The position numbers and the translations under genes are program-made. The notes under the pieces are model-generated. The model did not search any database. It was not told the origin of the DNA and was given only the letters and a program-made list of their open reading frames with translations. Positions 56,528 through 64,000 of a DNA stretch of 64,000 nucleotides are shown one piece after another. The stretch is from Paraburkholderia ginsengisoli NBRC 100965 (GTDB taxonomy: Bacteria; Pseudomonadota; Gammaproteobacteria; Burkholderiales; Burkholderiaceae). The DNA lies in NCBI RefSeq assembly GCF_000739735.1, contig NZ_BBJF01000004.1, forward strand, positions 744,001-808,000, given 5' to 3'. Each line of letters opens with the position of its first letter. Positions within the stretch are counted from its first letter, which is position 1.

Positions 56528-56979
56528 GGTGAGTCCTTGTCCGAAGGTGAATGTGAAAGCGACGAGCTTGCGCCGCCCTGTCGTGTCGGTTCATCCGCGT
56601 CACCGTTCTGGCCGGCCGCCTCGTAGTACGCGATCTTGTCGACGATTGCGCCGAGGTTGCTCTGCAACTCGGCGATCCGCGCCAAAACTGCGTCCCGGTG
56701 CGCCACCAGCAAGTCACGGCGCGCGCCTGTCGTCGGCTGACCCTGTGCGCGCAATGCGGCGAACGCCTGCATCCCGGCGATCGGCATCCCGGTCGCCTTC
56801 AGACGCATCACGAAGCGCAGCCAGTCGAGGTCGGCCGGCGCATACAGCCGATGCCCCGCCTGCGTGCGGCCGACCGCGCGGATCAGCCCGGCCTGCTCGT
56901 AATAGCGCAGCGTGTGCGTCGAGACGCCGATCGTTTCGGCGACCTGGCCGATGGTGAGTGCGGTTGAGATTTTCGACAT
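56479..56979 (-). CDS. MerR family transcriptional regulator
   Basis: The 166-residue product has the MerR helix-turn-helix (LTIGQVAETIGVSTHTLRYYEQAGLIRAVGRTQAGHRLYAPADLDWLRFV), a short dimerisation helix and a Ser/Thr-rich C-terminus. The DNA site before it (56989-57019) is a textbook MerR-type promoter with a 19-bp spacer. The ATG at 56979 lies only about 10 nt from the -10, so the transcript should be nearly leaderless. Its last 49 bases overlap the decarboxylase-like gene. Confidence 0.85.
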   Translation of the reverse strand: MSKISTALTIGQVAETIGVSTHTLRYYEQAGLIRAVGRTQAGHRLYAPADLDWLRFVMRLKATGMPIAGMQAFAALRAQGQPTTGARRDLLVAHRDAVLARIAELQSNLGAIVDKIAYYEAAGQNGDADEPTRQGGASSSLSHSPSDKDSPWTTHTTTATPEAGTS

Positions 56980-57280
56980 GACGGACTCAGGTTAAGACTT
57001 CGAGTGCACTCTAAGTCAAGCGCTCGCCGCTGTCATTTGTCTGCGTTGCGATGTCTTATGGCGAGCGATATTTGATGGATAAACCCACACCAGCCTAAAT
57101 AGCTCAGCAAAAGGTTTAAATATTGTCCGAGCTGATTTACTTGTCACGAATCGATCGGTATAACTCGTCGGCGTTCGCAAATAGGGCGCGCGATTTGTTC
57201 TATGCTTAAGCGCAGCGCCTGCCAACTGGCTGCGTCGTCCGTTCCCGGCTTACTTTTTTGCCCTCAATGGAGTGCTTGCC
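56980..57280. other. Intergenic region between MerR and ComEA-like genes, 301 bp
   Basis: It contains the MerR promoter above and an AT-richer stretch (about 57050-57200) that probably holds the promoter of the ComEA-like gene; no hexamer pair is clear. Confidence 0.45.
56989..57019 (-). promoter_or_regulatory. MerR-type autoregulated promoter with 19-bp spacer
   Basis: On the minus strand TTGACT (57014-57019) and TAACCT (56989-56994) are separated by 19 bp. The spacer carries a 22-bp near-perfect dyad at 56996-57017 (half sites GACTT and AAGTC around GAGTGCACTC). MerR proteins bind such dyads and untwist the overlong spacer to activate transcription. Confidence 0.75.
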
Positions 57281-57877
57281 ATGCTGAAGAAGCTTTTAAT
57301 GCTTTGCGTTGCTCTGGCTTTGTCGCTGTCGGCCGGATTGGCGGCGGCTGTCGAAGTCAATTCCGCCGATCAGGCCGCGCTCGAATCGGTTAAGGGTATC
57401 GGTCCGGTCCATGCGAAAGCGATCATCGACGAGCGCACCAAAAACGGCCCGTTCAAGGACGCCGACGATCTCGCCACCCGCGTCAAAGGCATCGGCACCA
57501 AGTCGGTCGCGAACCTTGAAGCAGCCGGCCTGACGATCAACGGCTCCGGCGCGCCGCCGACCGGCGCCAAGCCGGCCGCGAAGTCGAGCAGTAGCGCGAG
57601 CAGCAAGGCTGCACCGGCAGCCGCGCCCGCAGCAACCACACCGGCCCCGGCTACGACCGCCGCTCCGGCGCCGGCGGCGCCCGCAGAAGCATCGGGCACG
57701 AAGGCATCGAAGTCGAAGAAGAAGAGCAAGGCTGCGGCCTCCGAAGCAGCGGCCGCTTCCGCGCCGGCGGCAGCACCCGCGGCCACCGCGCCGGCCGATG
57801 CATCCGGCACCAAGGCCTCGAAGAAGAAGGCGAAGAAGAGCAAGGCCGCTTCGGCCGCGGCGGCCTCCGGCGCGTAA
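57281..57877 (+). CDS. ComEA-like helix-hairpin-helix protein with histone H1-like tail
   Basis: The 198-residue product has a signal peptide (MLKKLLMLCVALALSLSAGLAAA) followed by a ComEA-type helix-hairpin-helix domain at about 23-90 (VEVNSADQAALESVKGIGPVHAKAIIDER, VKGIGTKSVANL). The remaining 110 residues are Ala/Lys/Pro/Ser-rich and contain two copies of an ASGTKASK...KKKSK module (about 146-160 and 175-190), which resemble histone H1-like tails. It is secreted, so a role in DNA binding or uptake outside the membrane is inferred. GGAG precedes ATG 57281. Confidence 0.8.
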   Translation: MLKKLLMLCVALALSLSAGLAAAVEVNSADQAALESVKGIGPVHAKAIIDERTKNGPFKDADDLATRVKGIGTKSVANLEAAGLTINGSGAPPTGAKPAAKSSSSASSKAAPAAAPAATTPAPATTAAPAPAAPAEASGTKASKSKKKSKAAASEAAAASAPAAAPAATAPADASGTKASKKKAKKSKAASAAAASGA

Positions 57878-57968
57878 GAACGCACAAACAACGCGCAAAG
57901 CAAACGCGCAGATCAACGCGCAACGAAGCGGACAACGGCATCGCGAGGCTTTTGGGTAGGCGCATGAT

Positions 57969-57990
57969 GCACGTGACATGCACGTGACAT
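57969..57990. repeat. 11-bp direct tandem duplication
   Basis: GCACGTGACAT occurs twice in direct succession in the spacer upstream of the YidB-like gene. It contains the CACGTG E-box-like core, which is also palindromic. Confidence 0.6.
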
Positions 57991-58107
57991 GCGCGCGCCG
58001 AAGCCGCCCCGCTGCCGTCCGCCCGCCTATCCACCGCGCCGCGCAACCGCGCGGCGTTTTCACCCGCTGACTCGTCACGCACGAGTCAGCATTCAAGAGA
58101 GACCGTC

Positions 58108-58539
58108 ATGAGCCTACTCGACACTATCGGTTCCCTGCTCGGCAAATCCCCCGAAGGCGGTGGTGGCCAGCAAGCACTGATCGCAGCCGCACTCGAATTC
58201 GTCAATAACCAGCCGGGCGGCCTGAATGGGCTGATCGAACGCTTCAAGGAAAAGGGCCTCGGCGACGTCGTGACGTCGTGGGTCAGCAACGGCGAGAACC
58301 AGCCGATCGCACCGGACGCGCTGCATAGCGTGCTCGGCTCGGACACCGTCGCGAACCTCGCGGCGAAAGCCGGCGTGCAACCGGACCAGGTCACGGGCCT
58401 GCTCTCGCAAATTCTGCCGCACGTCGTCAACGCGGCGACGCCCGAAGGCGAAGTGCCGGCCGAAGGCAAGCTCAATGCGACCACCGTGCTCGGCGCGCTG
58501 GGCGGCCTGTCGGCGTTGTTCGGCAACAAGAACGCGTAG
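58108..58539 (+). CDS. YidB-like DUF937 protein
   Basis: The 143-residue product fits the YidB family: MSLLDTIGSLLG, FVNNQPGGLNGLIERFKEKGLGDVVTSWV, then LHSVLGSDTVANLAAKAG and LLSQILPHVVNAATPEGEVP. The cellular function is not settled in any bacterium I know of. AGAGAGA lies 5 nt before the ATG. A terminator follows. Confidence 0.88.
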   Translation: MSLLDTIGSLLGKSPEGGGGQQALIAAALEFVNNQPGGLNGLIERFKEKGLGDVVTSWVSNGENQPIAPDALHSVLGSDTVANLAAKAGVQPDQVTGLLSQILPHVVNAATPEGEVPAEGKLNATTVLGALGGLSALFGNKNA

Positions 58540-58594
58540 CGACGCGCGCTGCCTCGCCTGAGCGGGCGCCCGTCGCTCGTCGACAGGGCAAAAG

Positions 58595-58632
58595 AAAAGC
58601 GGCAACGAAGTCACCTTCGTTGCCGCTTTTTT
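58595..58632 (+). terminator. Bidirectional terminator after the YidB-like gene
   Basis: A 15-bp perfect stem (AAAAGCGGCAACGAA / TTCGTTGCCGCTTTT) around a 6-nt loop is followed by further T residues. It also lies downstream of clpB on the minus strand. Confidence 0.92.
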
Positions 58633-58681
58633 AACGTCCGCGGGCAGGCGGTTCGCTCACCGCCCTACCGCGTTTCGCCGC

Positions 58682-61279
58682 TTAATGCACGACGCGGTCG
58701 AACACCAGCTTGCCGTCTTCCACTTCCACCGGAATCACATCCTTCGGACCGAACTTGCCGGCCAGAATCAGCTTGGCGACCGGGTTTTCGATCTCCTGCT
58801 GGATTGCGCGCTTGAGCGGCCGCGCGCCGAACAGCGGATCGTAGCCGACCTTGCCGACATGTTCGAGCGCTTCGTCCGACACCACCAGCTGCATGTCGAG
58901 CTTGGCCAGCCGCTCATGCAGACGCTGGAGCTGGATCCGCGCGATCGACTGGATGTTCGAGCGGTCGAGCGCATGGAACACCACGACGTCGTCGATCCGG
59001 TTCAGGAACTCGGGCCGGAAGTGCAGCTTCACCTCTTCCCACACCGCGTCCTTGACCGCTTCCTGCGGCTCGCCGACCATCGCCTGGATCACCTGCGAAC
59101 CGAGGTTCGACGTCATCACGATCACCGTGTTCTTGAAGTCCACGGTACGGCCCTGGCCATCGGTCATGCGGCCGTCGTCGAGCACTTGCAGCAGCACGTT
59201 GAACACGTCCGGATGCGCCTTCTCGATTTCGTCGAGCAGGATCACGCTATACGGCTTGCGGCGCACGGCTTCGGTCAGATAGCCGCCTTCCTCGTAACCG
59301 ACATAGCCCGGCGGCGCACCGATCAAACGCGCGACGCTGTGCTTCTCCATGAATTCGCTCATGTCGATACGGATCAGATGATCTTCCGAATCGAACAGGA
59401 ACGACGCCAGCGCCTTGCACAGTTCGGTCTTGCCCACGCCGGTCGGTCCGAGGAACAGGAACGAACCATACGGACGGTTCGGATCCGACAGACCCGCGCG
59501 CGAGCGGCGGATCGCATCGGCCACCGCACTGATCGCCTCGTCCTGGCCGACCACGCGGTCATGTAGCTTTTCTTCGATCTGCAACAGCTTCTCGCGCTCG
59601 CCCTGCATCATCCGCGAGACCGGTATGCCGGTGGAACGCGACACGACCTCCGCGATTTCCTCCGCGCCGACCTGCGTGCGTAACAGGCGCCGACGCTGCG
59701 GACTGTTCTGCTCTTCCGCCTCAGCCCGGGTCACTTCCTTCAACTGCGCTTCGAGACCCGGCAGCTTGCCGTACTGCAACTCAGCGACCTTCTCCAGCTT
59801 GCCTTCACGTTGCAGGCGTGTGATTTCCGCACGCGTTTTCTCGATCTCTTCCTTCAGCTGCGCACTGCCCTGCACCGCGGCTTTTTCCGCAGTCCAGATT
59901 TCGTCGAGGTCCGAATATTCGCGATTCAAACGCTCGATTTCTTCTTCGATCAGTTGCAGACGCTTTTGCGACGCTTCGTCCTTTTCCTTCTTCACGGCTT
60001 CGCGTTCGATCTTCAACTGGATCAGACGCCGGTCGAGCCGGTCCATCTCTTCCGGCTTCGAGTCGATTTCCATCTTGATCTTCGACGCGGCTTCGTCGAT
60101 CAGATCGATCGCCTTGTCCGGCAGGAAACGATCCGTGATGTAGCGATGCGACAACTCGGCGGCCGCGACGATCGCCGGGTCGGTGATGTCGACGCCGTGA
60201 TGCAGCTCGTACTTCTCCTGCAGACCGCGCAGGATCGCGATGGTCGCCTCCACCGACGGCTCATCGACCAGCACCTTCTGGAAGCGGCGCTCCAGCGCGG
60301 CGTCCTTCTCGATGTACTTGCGGTATTCGTCCAGCGTGGTCGCGCCGACGCAATGCAGTTCGCCGCGCGAGAGCGCCGGCTTGAGCATGTTGCCCGCGTC
60401 CATCGCGCCTTCGGCCTTGCCCGCACCAACCATCGTGTGGATTTCGTCGATGAAGACGATGGTCTGGCCTTCGTCCTTCGCGATGTCGCTCAGCACGGCC
60501 TTCAGCCGCTCTTCGAACTCGCCGCGATATTTCGCGCCCGCCAGCAGCGCGGCCATGTCGAGCGAGAGGACGCGCTTGCCCTTGAGCGTCTCCGGCACTT
60601 CGCCGTTGACGATGCGCTGCGCGAGCCCTTCGACGATCGCGGTCTTGCCCACGCCCGGCTCGCCGATCAGCACCGGATTGTTCTTGGTACGGCGTTGCAG
60701 GATCTGGATCGAACGGCGGATTTCGTCGTCGCGGCCAATCACCGGGTCGAGCTTGCCGGCCCGCGCGCGCTCGGTCAGGTCGACGGTGTACTTCTTCAAC
60801 GCTTCGCGCTGGCTTTCGGCGTCCTGGCTATGCACTTGCGAACCGCCACGCACGGCCGCGATCGCGCTTTCGAGCGACTTGCGCGACAAGCCGTGCTGAC
60901 GCGCGAGGCGGCCGGCTTCGCCCTTGTCGTCCGCGATCGCGAGCAGGAACATCTCGCTCGCGATGAACGTGTCGTTGAGCTTCTGCGCTTCCTTGTCCGC
61001 CTGATTCAACAAGCCGGTCAGCTCGCGGCCGATCTGCACGTTGCCGTCGGTGCCTTGCACCTGCGGCAGCCGCGTCATCGCGTCGTTGAGCGCCGTTTGC
61101 AGCGGCTGCACGTGCACGCCGGCACGCGACAGCAGCGAGCGCGCCGATCCGTCCTGCTGGGCGACGAGCGCCGACAGCACGTGAACCGGCTCGATGTATT
61201 GATTGTCATGGCCGACGGCCAGACTCTGCGCATCCGCGAGCGCTTCCTGGAATTTAGTGGTGAGTTTGTCGATTCTCAT
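58682..61279 (-). CDS. clpB: ATP-dependent disaggregase ClpB
   Basis: The 865-residue Hsp100 chaperone has the N-terminal Clp repeat domain ([18 protein letters not shown]), AAA1 with Walker A GEPGVGKT, a middle coiled-coil domain (about 405-520, [19 protein letters not shown]), and AAA2 with GPTGVGKT and the sensor block. It resolubilises aggregates with DnaK. Start MRIDKLTT at 61279 has a strong GGAGG 7 nt upstream; the upstream in-frame start is rejected. A sigma-32 promoter precedes it. Confidence 0.97.
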   Translation of the reverse strand: MRIDKLTTKFQEALADAQSLAVGHDNQYIEPVHVLSALVAQQDGSARSLLSRAGVHVQPLQTALNDAMTRLPQVQGTDGNVQIGRELTGLLNQADKEAQKLNDTFIASEMFLLAIADDKGEAGRLARQHGLSRKSLESAIAAVRGGSQVHSQDAESQREALKKYTVDLTERARAGKLDPVIGRDDEIRRSIQILQRRTKNNPVLIGEPGVGKTAIVEGLAQRIVNGEVPETLKGKRVLSLDMAALLAGAKYRGEFEERLKAVLSDIAKDEGQTIVFIDEIHTMVGAGKAEGAMDAGNMLKPALSRGELHCVGATTLDEYRKYIEKDAALERRFQKVLVDEPSVEATIAILRGLQEKYELHHGVDITDPAIVAAAELSHRYITDRFLPDKAIDLIDEAASKIKMEIDSKPEEMDRLDRRLIQLKIEREAVKKEKDEASQKRLQLIEEEIERLNREYSDLDEIWTAEKAAVQGSAQLKEEIEKTRAEITRLQREGKLEKVAELQYGKLPGLEAQLKEVTRAEAEEQNSPQRRRLLRTQVGAEEIAEVVSRSTGIPVSRMMQGEREKLLQIEEKLHDRVVGQDEAISAVADAIRRSRAGLSDPNRPYGSFLFLGPTGVGKTELCKALASFLFDSEDHLIRIDMSEFMEKHSVARLIGAPPGYVGYEEGGYLTEAVRRKPYSVILLDEIEKAHPDVFNVLLQVLDDGRMTDGQGRTVDFKNTVIVMTSNLGSQVIQAMVGEPQEAVKDAVWEEVKLHFRPEFLNRIDDVVVFHALDRSNIQSIARIQLQRLHERLAKLDMQLVVSDEALEHVGKVGYDPLFGARPLKRAIQQEIENPVAKLILAGKFGPKDVIPVEVEDGKLVFDRVVH

Positions 61280-61308
61280 CAAGAGACCTCCAATTTCGAT
61301 TACCACCA

Positions 61309-61336
61309 AAATGAGGCGTTTTATTCAGGTTTCAAG
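61309..61336 (-). promoter_or_regulatory. Heat-shock (sigma-32) promoter of clpB
   Basis: On the minus strand CTTGAAA (61330-61336) and CCTCATTT (61309-61316) are separated by 13 bp, close to the RpoH consensus CTTGAAA / CCCCATnT. The transcript start would be about 25 nt upstream of the ATG. Confidence 0.85.
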
Positions 61337-61398
61337 GCACTTTTTGCGCTCAACCGTAACTATTTAACATTTGAGCGAAACAACTATCCGGGCCCGAT

Positions 61399-61890
61399 TC
61401 AGGCCGACGGCGCGGCCGCCGCTGCGACCGGCACGATCGGAATCGCGCCGTCCATACCTAGCAACGCGGCCAGCGCGCCCTTCGGCTGCGTGACTTCGCC
61501 GATCGTGTGGCGGTCGAGTTCGGCGAGAAAGGCATTGCCCGCCGCCTGCAGCGCCGCGCGCAGACGGCACTGCGGCGAGATCACGCACGGCCGGCGCTGG
61601 CCCTGCTGGTCGGGCAGACAGGCCACCAGCGCGAAGTCGCTTTCGGTTGCGCGGACCACCTCGCCCACGGTCAGCGCGTGGGTGTGCGCCGCACATCGCA
61701 GGCCGCCGTTGCGACCGCGCACGGTCTCGACCCAGCCCCGCTCGGCAAGTTGCTGCACTACTTTCATCAAATGATTCTTCGAGATGCCGTACGCCTGCGA
61801 GATGTCCTGGATCGTCGACAGCGCGTCGCCGCGCACCGCCAGGTACAGCAGGACGCGTAGTGAGTAATCCGTATAATCGGTCAGTCTCAT
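61399..61890 (-). CDS. nsrR: Rrf2-family regulator, NsrR-like (iron-sulfur nitric-oxide sensor)
   Basis: The 163-residue product begins with [20 protein letters not shown], a close match to NsrR, with the winged helix ([31 protein letters not shown]-like) and three cysteines in [19 protein letters not shown]. NsrR binds DNA through its iron-sulfur cluster and releases it on NO. The Cys-X10-Cys-X5-Cys spacing differs from the usual one. The start MRLTD at 61890 is chosen. It is divergent from the truncated haemoglobin gene. Confidence 0.8.
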   Translation of the reverse strand: [163 protein letters not shown]

Positions 61891-62201
61891 AGGTGCGGGT
61901 ATCACGATAGGCGCAGGCCGCGATCCTGGGAGATAACCGCGTCGATGCAAGGGTTGCCGGTGGCCGCCGCTTCACCCTAAGATGCGGGCAACACGCAGGT
62001 TCGATGATCTGCGTCGACAGGCGGCGTTCGTCTACGGTTGTAATGGTAGCTTTTCCGGCACCGACCATTCGTGCGAAAAGCGGGGTAATCGCCACCCACT
62101 TCCTTTTGCACACCCGCTCGACTCTCCTCGACGCCGTTGCCTGCCGCCAGTGGCGCCGCGTCACGAGCCGCCCTTCGCAGCCGCCTTTTTCTGGAATCCG
62201 T
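61891..62201. other. Divergent spacer between nsrR and globin genes, 311 bp
   Basis: It must hold promoters for both genes. AAGATGC near 61978 resembles half an NsrR operator, but a full dyad was not found. The open frame through 62004-62200 in the globin frame looks like read-through, not coding sequence. Confidence 0.45.
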
Positions 62202-62756
62202 ATGAATCCATCTTTCCCCGCCGCGCCCGTGGTCGAGCGCGCCGCCGAGCCCACCGAGGCGAATATCCGCGATCTCGTCTACGGCTTTTATGACCGCGTG
62301 CGCGCCGATCCGCTACTCGGGCCCGTCTTCGACGCCACACTGGCGGGCCGCTGGGACGATCATCTACCGAAAATGTGCACGTTCTGGGGCAGCCTCGTGC
62401 TGGGCGCGAAGCAGTATCGCGGCAACGTGCAGCAAGCGCATCAGCCGCTCGACGGCATCGAGCCGCAGCACTTCAGCCGCTGGCTGTATCTGTTTCTGGA
62501 TACGGTGGAGTCGCGCTATCAACCGGCCGCCGCGGTCCGCTTCATGGAACCGGCGCTGCGCATCGCACAGAGCCTGCAGTTGACCCGCTTCGGCTGGGAT
62601 TACAAGATTCCGGCCGAGCAGCAGGCGCTGCTGGAACGCGTCGCGCCGAAACGGCGTCCGCGTGATGACGACGACGCCGCTCATCCGGCCCCTCCCGCAC
62701 GTCCGGCTGGCGAGCCGTTTCCGGCGCGGATCATTGGGCGGACGGGGGACGATTGA
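62202..62756 (+). CDS. Group III truncated haemoglobin
   Basis: The 184-residue product fits the YjbI/group III globin family: ANIRDLVYGFYDRVRADPLLGPVFDA, WDDHLPKMCTFWGSLVLG, and QQAHQPLDGIEPQHFSRW with the proximal histidine expected in this region. The last ~40 residues are acidic and proline-rich. Members bind oxygen or NO and may protect from nitrosative stress; pairing with an NsrR-type gene favours that. The ATG at 62202 lacks a clear ribosome site. Confidence 0.87.
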   Translation: MNPSFPAAPVVERAAEPTEANIRDLVYGFYDRVRADPLLGPVFDATLAGRWDDHLPKMCTFWGSLVLGAKQYRGNVQQAHQPLDGIEPQHFSRWLYLFLDTVESRYQPAAAVRFMEPALRIAQSLQLTRFGWDYKIPAEQQALLERVAPKRRPRDDDDAAHPAPPARPAGEPFPARIIGRTGDD

Positions 62757-62881
62757 GTGCGGCTTGAGGAGGCACGCGCCCGAGGTTCCGGGCACGGCGA
62801 CAAAGGCTCCGGGCGACCTGCTGCGCCTAAAGCGCGCCACGCTGTACGCAGTTCAGGCGGCCACCTGACGCGCGCCGGCCG

Positions 62882-63358
62882 CTAGTCTTGCGCCTGTTTC
62901 CCGGGCTCGACGTGCCAACGTGCCAGCGCGGCGTCGTCGGTGACGCGGGCGTCGACCCAGCGCTCGCCGGCCTCCGTCTTCTCCTTCTTCCAGAACGGCG
63001 CCTGGGTCTTCAGATAATCCATCACGAACTCGCACGACGCGAACGCGTCGCCGCGGTGCGCGGCCGTCGTCGCCACTAGCACGATCTGGTCGAGCGGATA
63101 GAGCTTGCCGACGCGGTGCACGATCAGCACCTCGATGCCCGGCCACCGCTCGCGCGCGCTCACGACGATCGCGTCCAGCGACTTCTCCGTCATGCCGGGG
63201 TAATGCTCGAGCTCCATCGTTTCGACGGTGCTGCCCTCGTTCAGATCGCGCACGGTGCCGACGAAACACGCGACCGCGCCGATCTTCGGATTGCGCGCGC
63301 GCAACGCGGCCAGCTCGGTGGTGAGGTCGAAGTCTTCGGTCTGGACACGAACGGGCAT
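62882..63358 (-). CDS. moaE: Molybdopterin synthase catalytic subunit MoaE
   Basis: The 158-residue product has the MoaE motifs GAVACFVGTVRD, MELEHYPGMTEKSL, VLIVHRVGKLYPLDQIVLVA, and the catalytic region FWKKEKTE. It transfers sulfur from MoaD to precursor Z to make molybdopterin. It lies 42 bp after moaD on the same strand. Confidence 0.96.
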   Translation of the reverse strand: MPVRVQTEDFDLTTELAALRARNPKIGAVACFVGTVRDLNEGSTVETMELEHYPGMTEKSLDAIVVSARERWPGIEVLIVHRVGKLYPLDQIVLVATTAAHRGDAFASCEFVMDYLKTQAPFWKKEKTEAGERWVDARVTDDAALARWHVEPGKQAQD

Positions 63359-63400
63359 CGGCGGCTCCTGGGCAGTTGGGCAGGTGAGCGACGGCGGGGC

Positions 63401-63658
63401 CTAGCCGCCGGTGACGGGCGGGAAGAACGCGACTTCACAGCCGTCGGTGATACGGGTGCCGGCGTCGGTCATCACGTGGTTGCAGGCCATGCGCAGCGCA
63501 CGGCCTTCGGCGAGCGTGTCGGCCCAGATGCCGCCGCGCACGCGCAGCCACGCGCGCACATCGCCGACGGTCGCAATGCCGTCGGGCAGGTCGACGGTTT
63601 CGTCGGACCGGTTGAGCGCTTCACGCACGCTCGCAAAATAGCGGAGTTCAATTTTCAT
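63401..63658 (-). CDS. moaD: Molybdopterin synthase sulfur carrier subunit MoaD
   Basis: This 85-residue ubiquitin-like protein begins MKIELRYFASVREAL and ends in the essential Gly-Gly (PPVTGG), which is thiocarboxylated. It forms the heterotetramer with MoaE. It is preceded by moeA by 34 bp. Confidence 0.96.
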   Translation of the reverse strand: MKIELRYFASVREALNRSDETVDLPDGIATVGDVRAWLRVRGGIWADTLAEGRALRMACNHVMTDAGTRITDGCEVAFFPPVTGG

Positions 63659-63692
63659 CGGGATGTCGCCGGTCTGGCATGCAGCGCCGGCC

Positions 63693-64000
63693 TCAGCTCA
63701 GCAATTCGGAAAAGGGGATGAAGCGCACGGTCTCGCCGGCGCTGATCGCGTGGTTCGGCGGATTGTCGATCAGGCCGTCGCCCCACACGGTCGACGTCAG
63801 CACGGCCGAGCTCTGATTCGGAAACAGATCGAGGCCGCCTGCCTCGTTGATGCGCGCGCGCAGGAACTCGTTGCGGCGGTCGGCCTTGGGCTGCGTGAAG
63901 TCCGCGCGCAGCGACAGCGTGCGCGGCGCGACCGTCTGCATGCCGGCCAAACGCAGCACGAACGGACGCACGAACAGCAGGAAGGTCGCGAAGCTGGAGA
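63693..64000 (-). CDS. moeA: Molybdopterin molybdenumtransferase MoeA (C-terminal part)
   Basis: The frame is open to the window edge. The visible ~100 residues (SSFATFLLFVRPFVLRLAGM, then a barrel domain with ADFTQPKADRRNEFLRAR and ending FIPFSELLS) correspond to MoeA domains III-IV. MoeA inserts molybdate into adenylylated molybdopterin. The real start lies outside the window; an internal GTG at 63971 is not the start. Confidence 0.9.
   Translation of the reverse strand, partial: SSFATFLLFVRPFVLRLAGMQTVAPRTLSLRADFTQPKADRRNEFLRARINEAGGLDLFPNQSSAVLTSTVWGDGLIDNPPNHAISAGETVRFIPFSELLS

Noticed and set aside
54482-56626. A 714-codon plus-strand frame overlapping the MATE gene and the decarboxylase-like gene
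   Set aside because: It is read-through in a second frame of the MATE gene; it ignores the terminator at 56026 and has no motifs.
59810-61774. A 654-codon plus-strand frame opposite clpB and nsrR
   Set aside because: It mirrors ClpB in an antisense frame and runs across the clpB promoter.
1-64000. CRISPR arrays, insertion sequences, tRNA or rRNA genes, prophage
   Set aside because: No regularly spaced repeats, transposase-like frames, tRNA cloverleaf sequences or phage-like gene runs were found by reading; a dedicated scan could still find a diverged tRNA.

Overview
The window looks like a core-chromosome segment of a betaproteobacterium in the family Burkholderiaceae, most likely Burkholderia or Paraburkholderia. 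The base composition is strongly GC-rich throughout. The gene orders phaC-phaA-phaB-phaR, surE-pcm-nlpD-rpoS and ffs-dnaX-ybaB-recR, and the products LigD/Ku, BktB and NsrR with a truncated globin, all fit that group. I found no insertion sequence, phage gene, CRISPR array, tRNA or rRNA. The genes are densely packed and most are recognisable housekeeping or metabolic genes.

Layout. 1-5131: partial AsmA-like gene, a FetAB-type ABC exporter, an exported small protein and a zinc-type alcohol dehydrogenase. 5280-6233: a divergent LysR regulator. 6511-11131: bacterial non-homologous end-joining cluster (Ku, LigD, a small acidic protein). 11387-13751: cytochrome P450 and phosphoserine phosphatase. 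14019-20774: a minus-strand block of metC, exported protein, bktB, 2-keto-3-deoxygluconate kinase, rimO and dusC. 21230-26155: the polyhydroxybutyrate locus phaCAB with its regulator phaR. 26717-28893: pgeF and rluD, divergent from bamD (28932-29792).

29945-36199: rlmD, a PolB-type 3'-5' exonuclease, rpoS, nlpD, pcm and surE, all on the minus strand; the surE-to-exonuclease genes are nearly contiguous. 36455-37429: quinone oxidoreductase. 37568-41992: ABC transporter (permease, ATPase, binding protein) beside a CaiB/BaiF CoA-transferase. 42127-46482: recR, ybaB, dnaX and the 4.5S/SRP RNA. 46932-48765: trxA and rho. 48951-54549: MerR regulator with an MFS transporter, MtfA peptidase, ribosomal protein L31 type B and an ArnT-like glycosyltransferase. 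54552-55934: MATE exporter. 56081-56979: carboxymuconolactone-decarboxylase-like protein with its own MerR regulator. 57281-58539: a ComEA-like helix-hairpin-helix protein with a histone H1-like tail, and a YidB-like protein. 58682-61279: clpB behind a heat-shock promoter. 61399-62756: NsrR-like sensor and truncated haemoglobin. 62882-end: moaE, moaD and the 3' part of moeA.

The genes mostly act in local modules: carbon storage (PhaC/A/B/R, with BktB nearby as a second thiolase), stationary phase and damage repair (SurE, Pcm, RpoS, Ku/LigD, RecR), envelope assembly (BamD, NlpD, AsmA), nitric-oxide or redox response (NsrR, globin, TrxA) and molybdopterin synthesis. I did not find a convincing wholly new multigene system. 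The least explained items are the phaC-pgeF spacer with its 26-bp hairpin, the low-complexity tails on RluD, LigD and the ComEA-like protein, the MerR/decarboxylase gene overlap with an apparently leaderless MerR-type promoter, and the ABC/CoA-transferase neighbourhood of unknown substrate.
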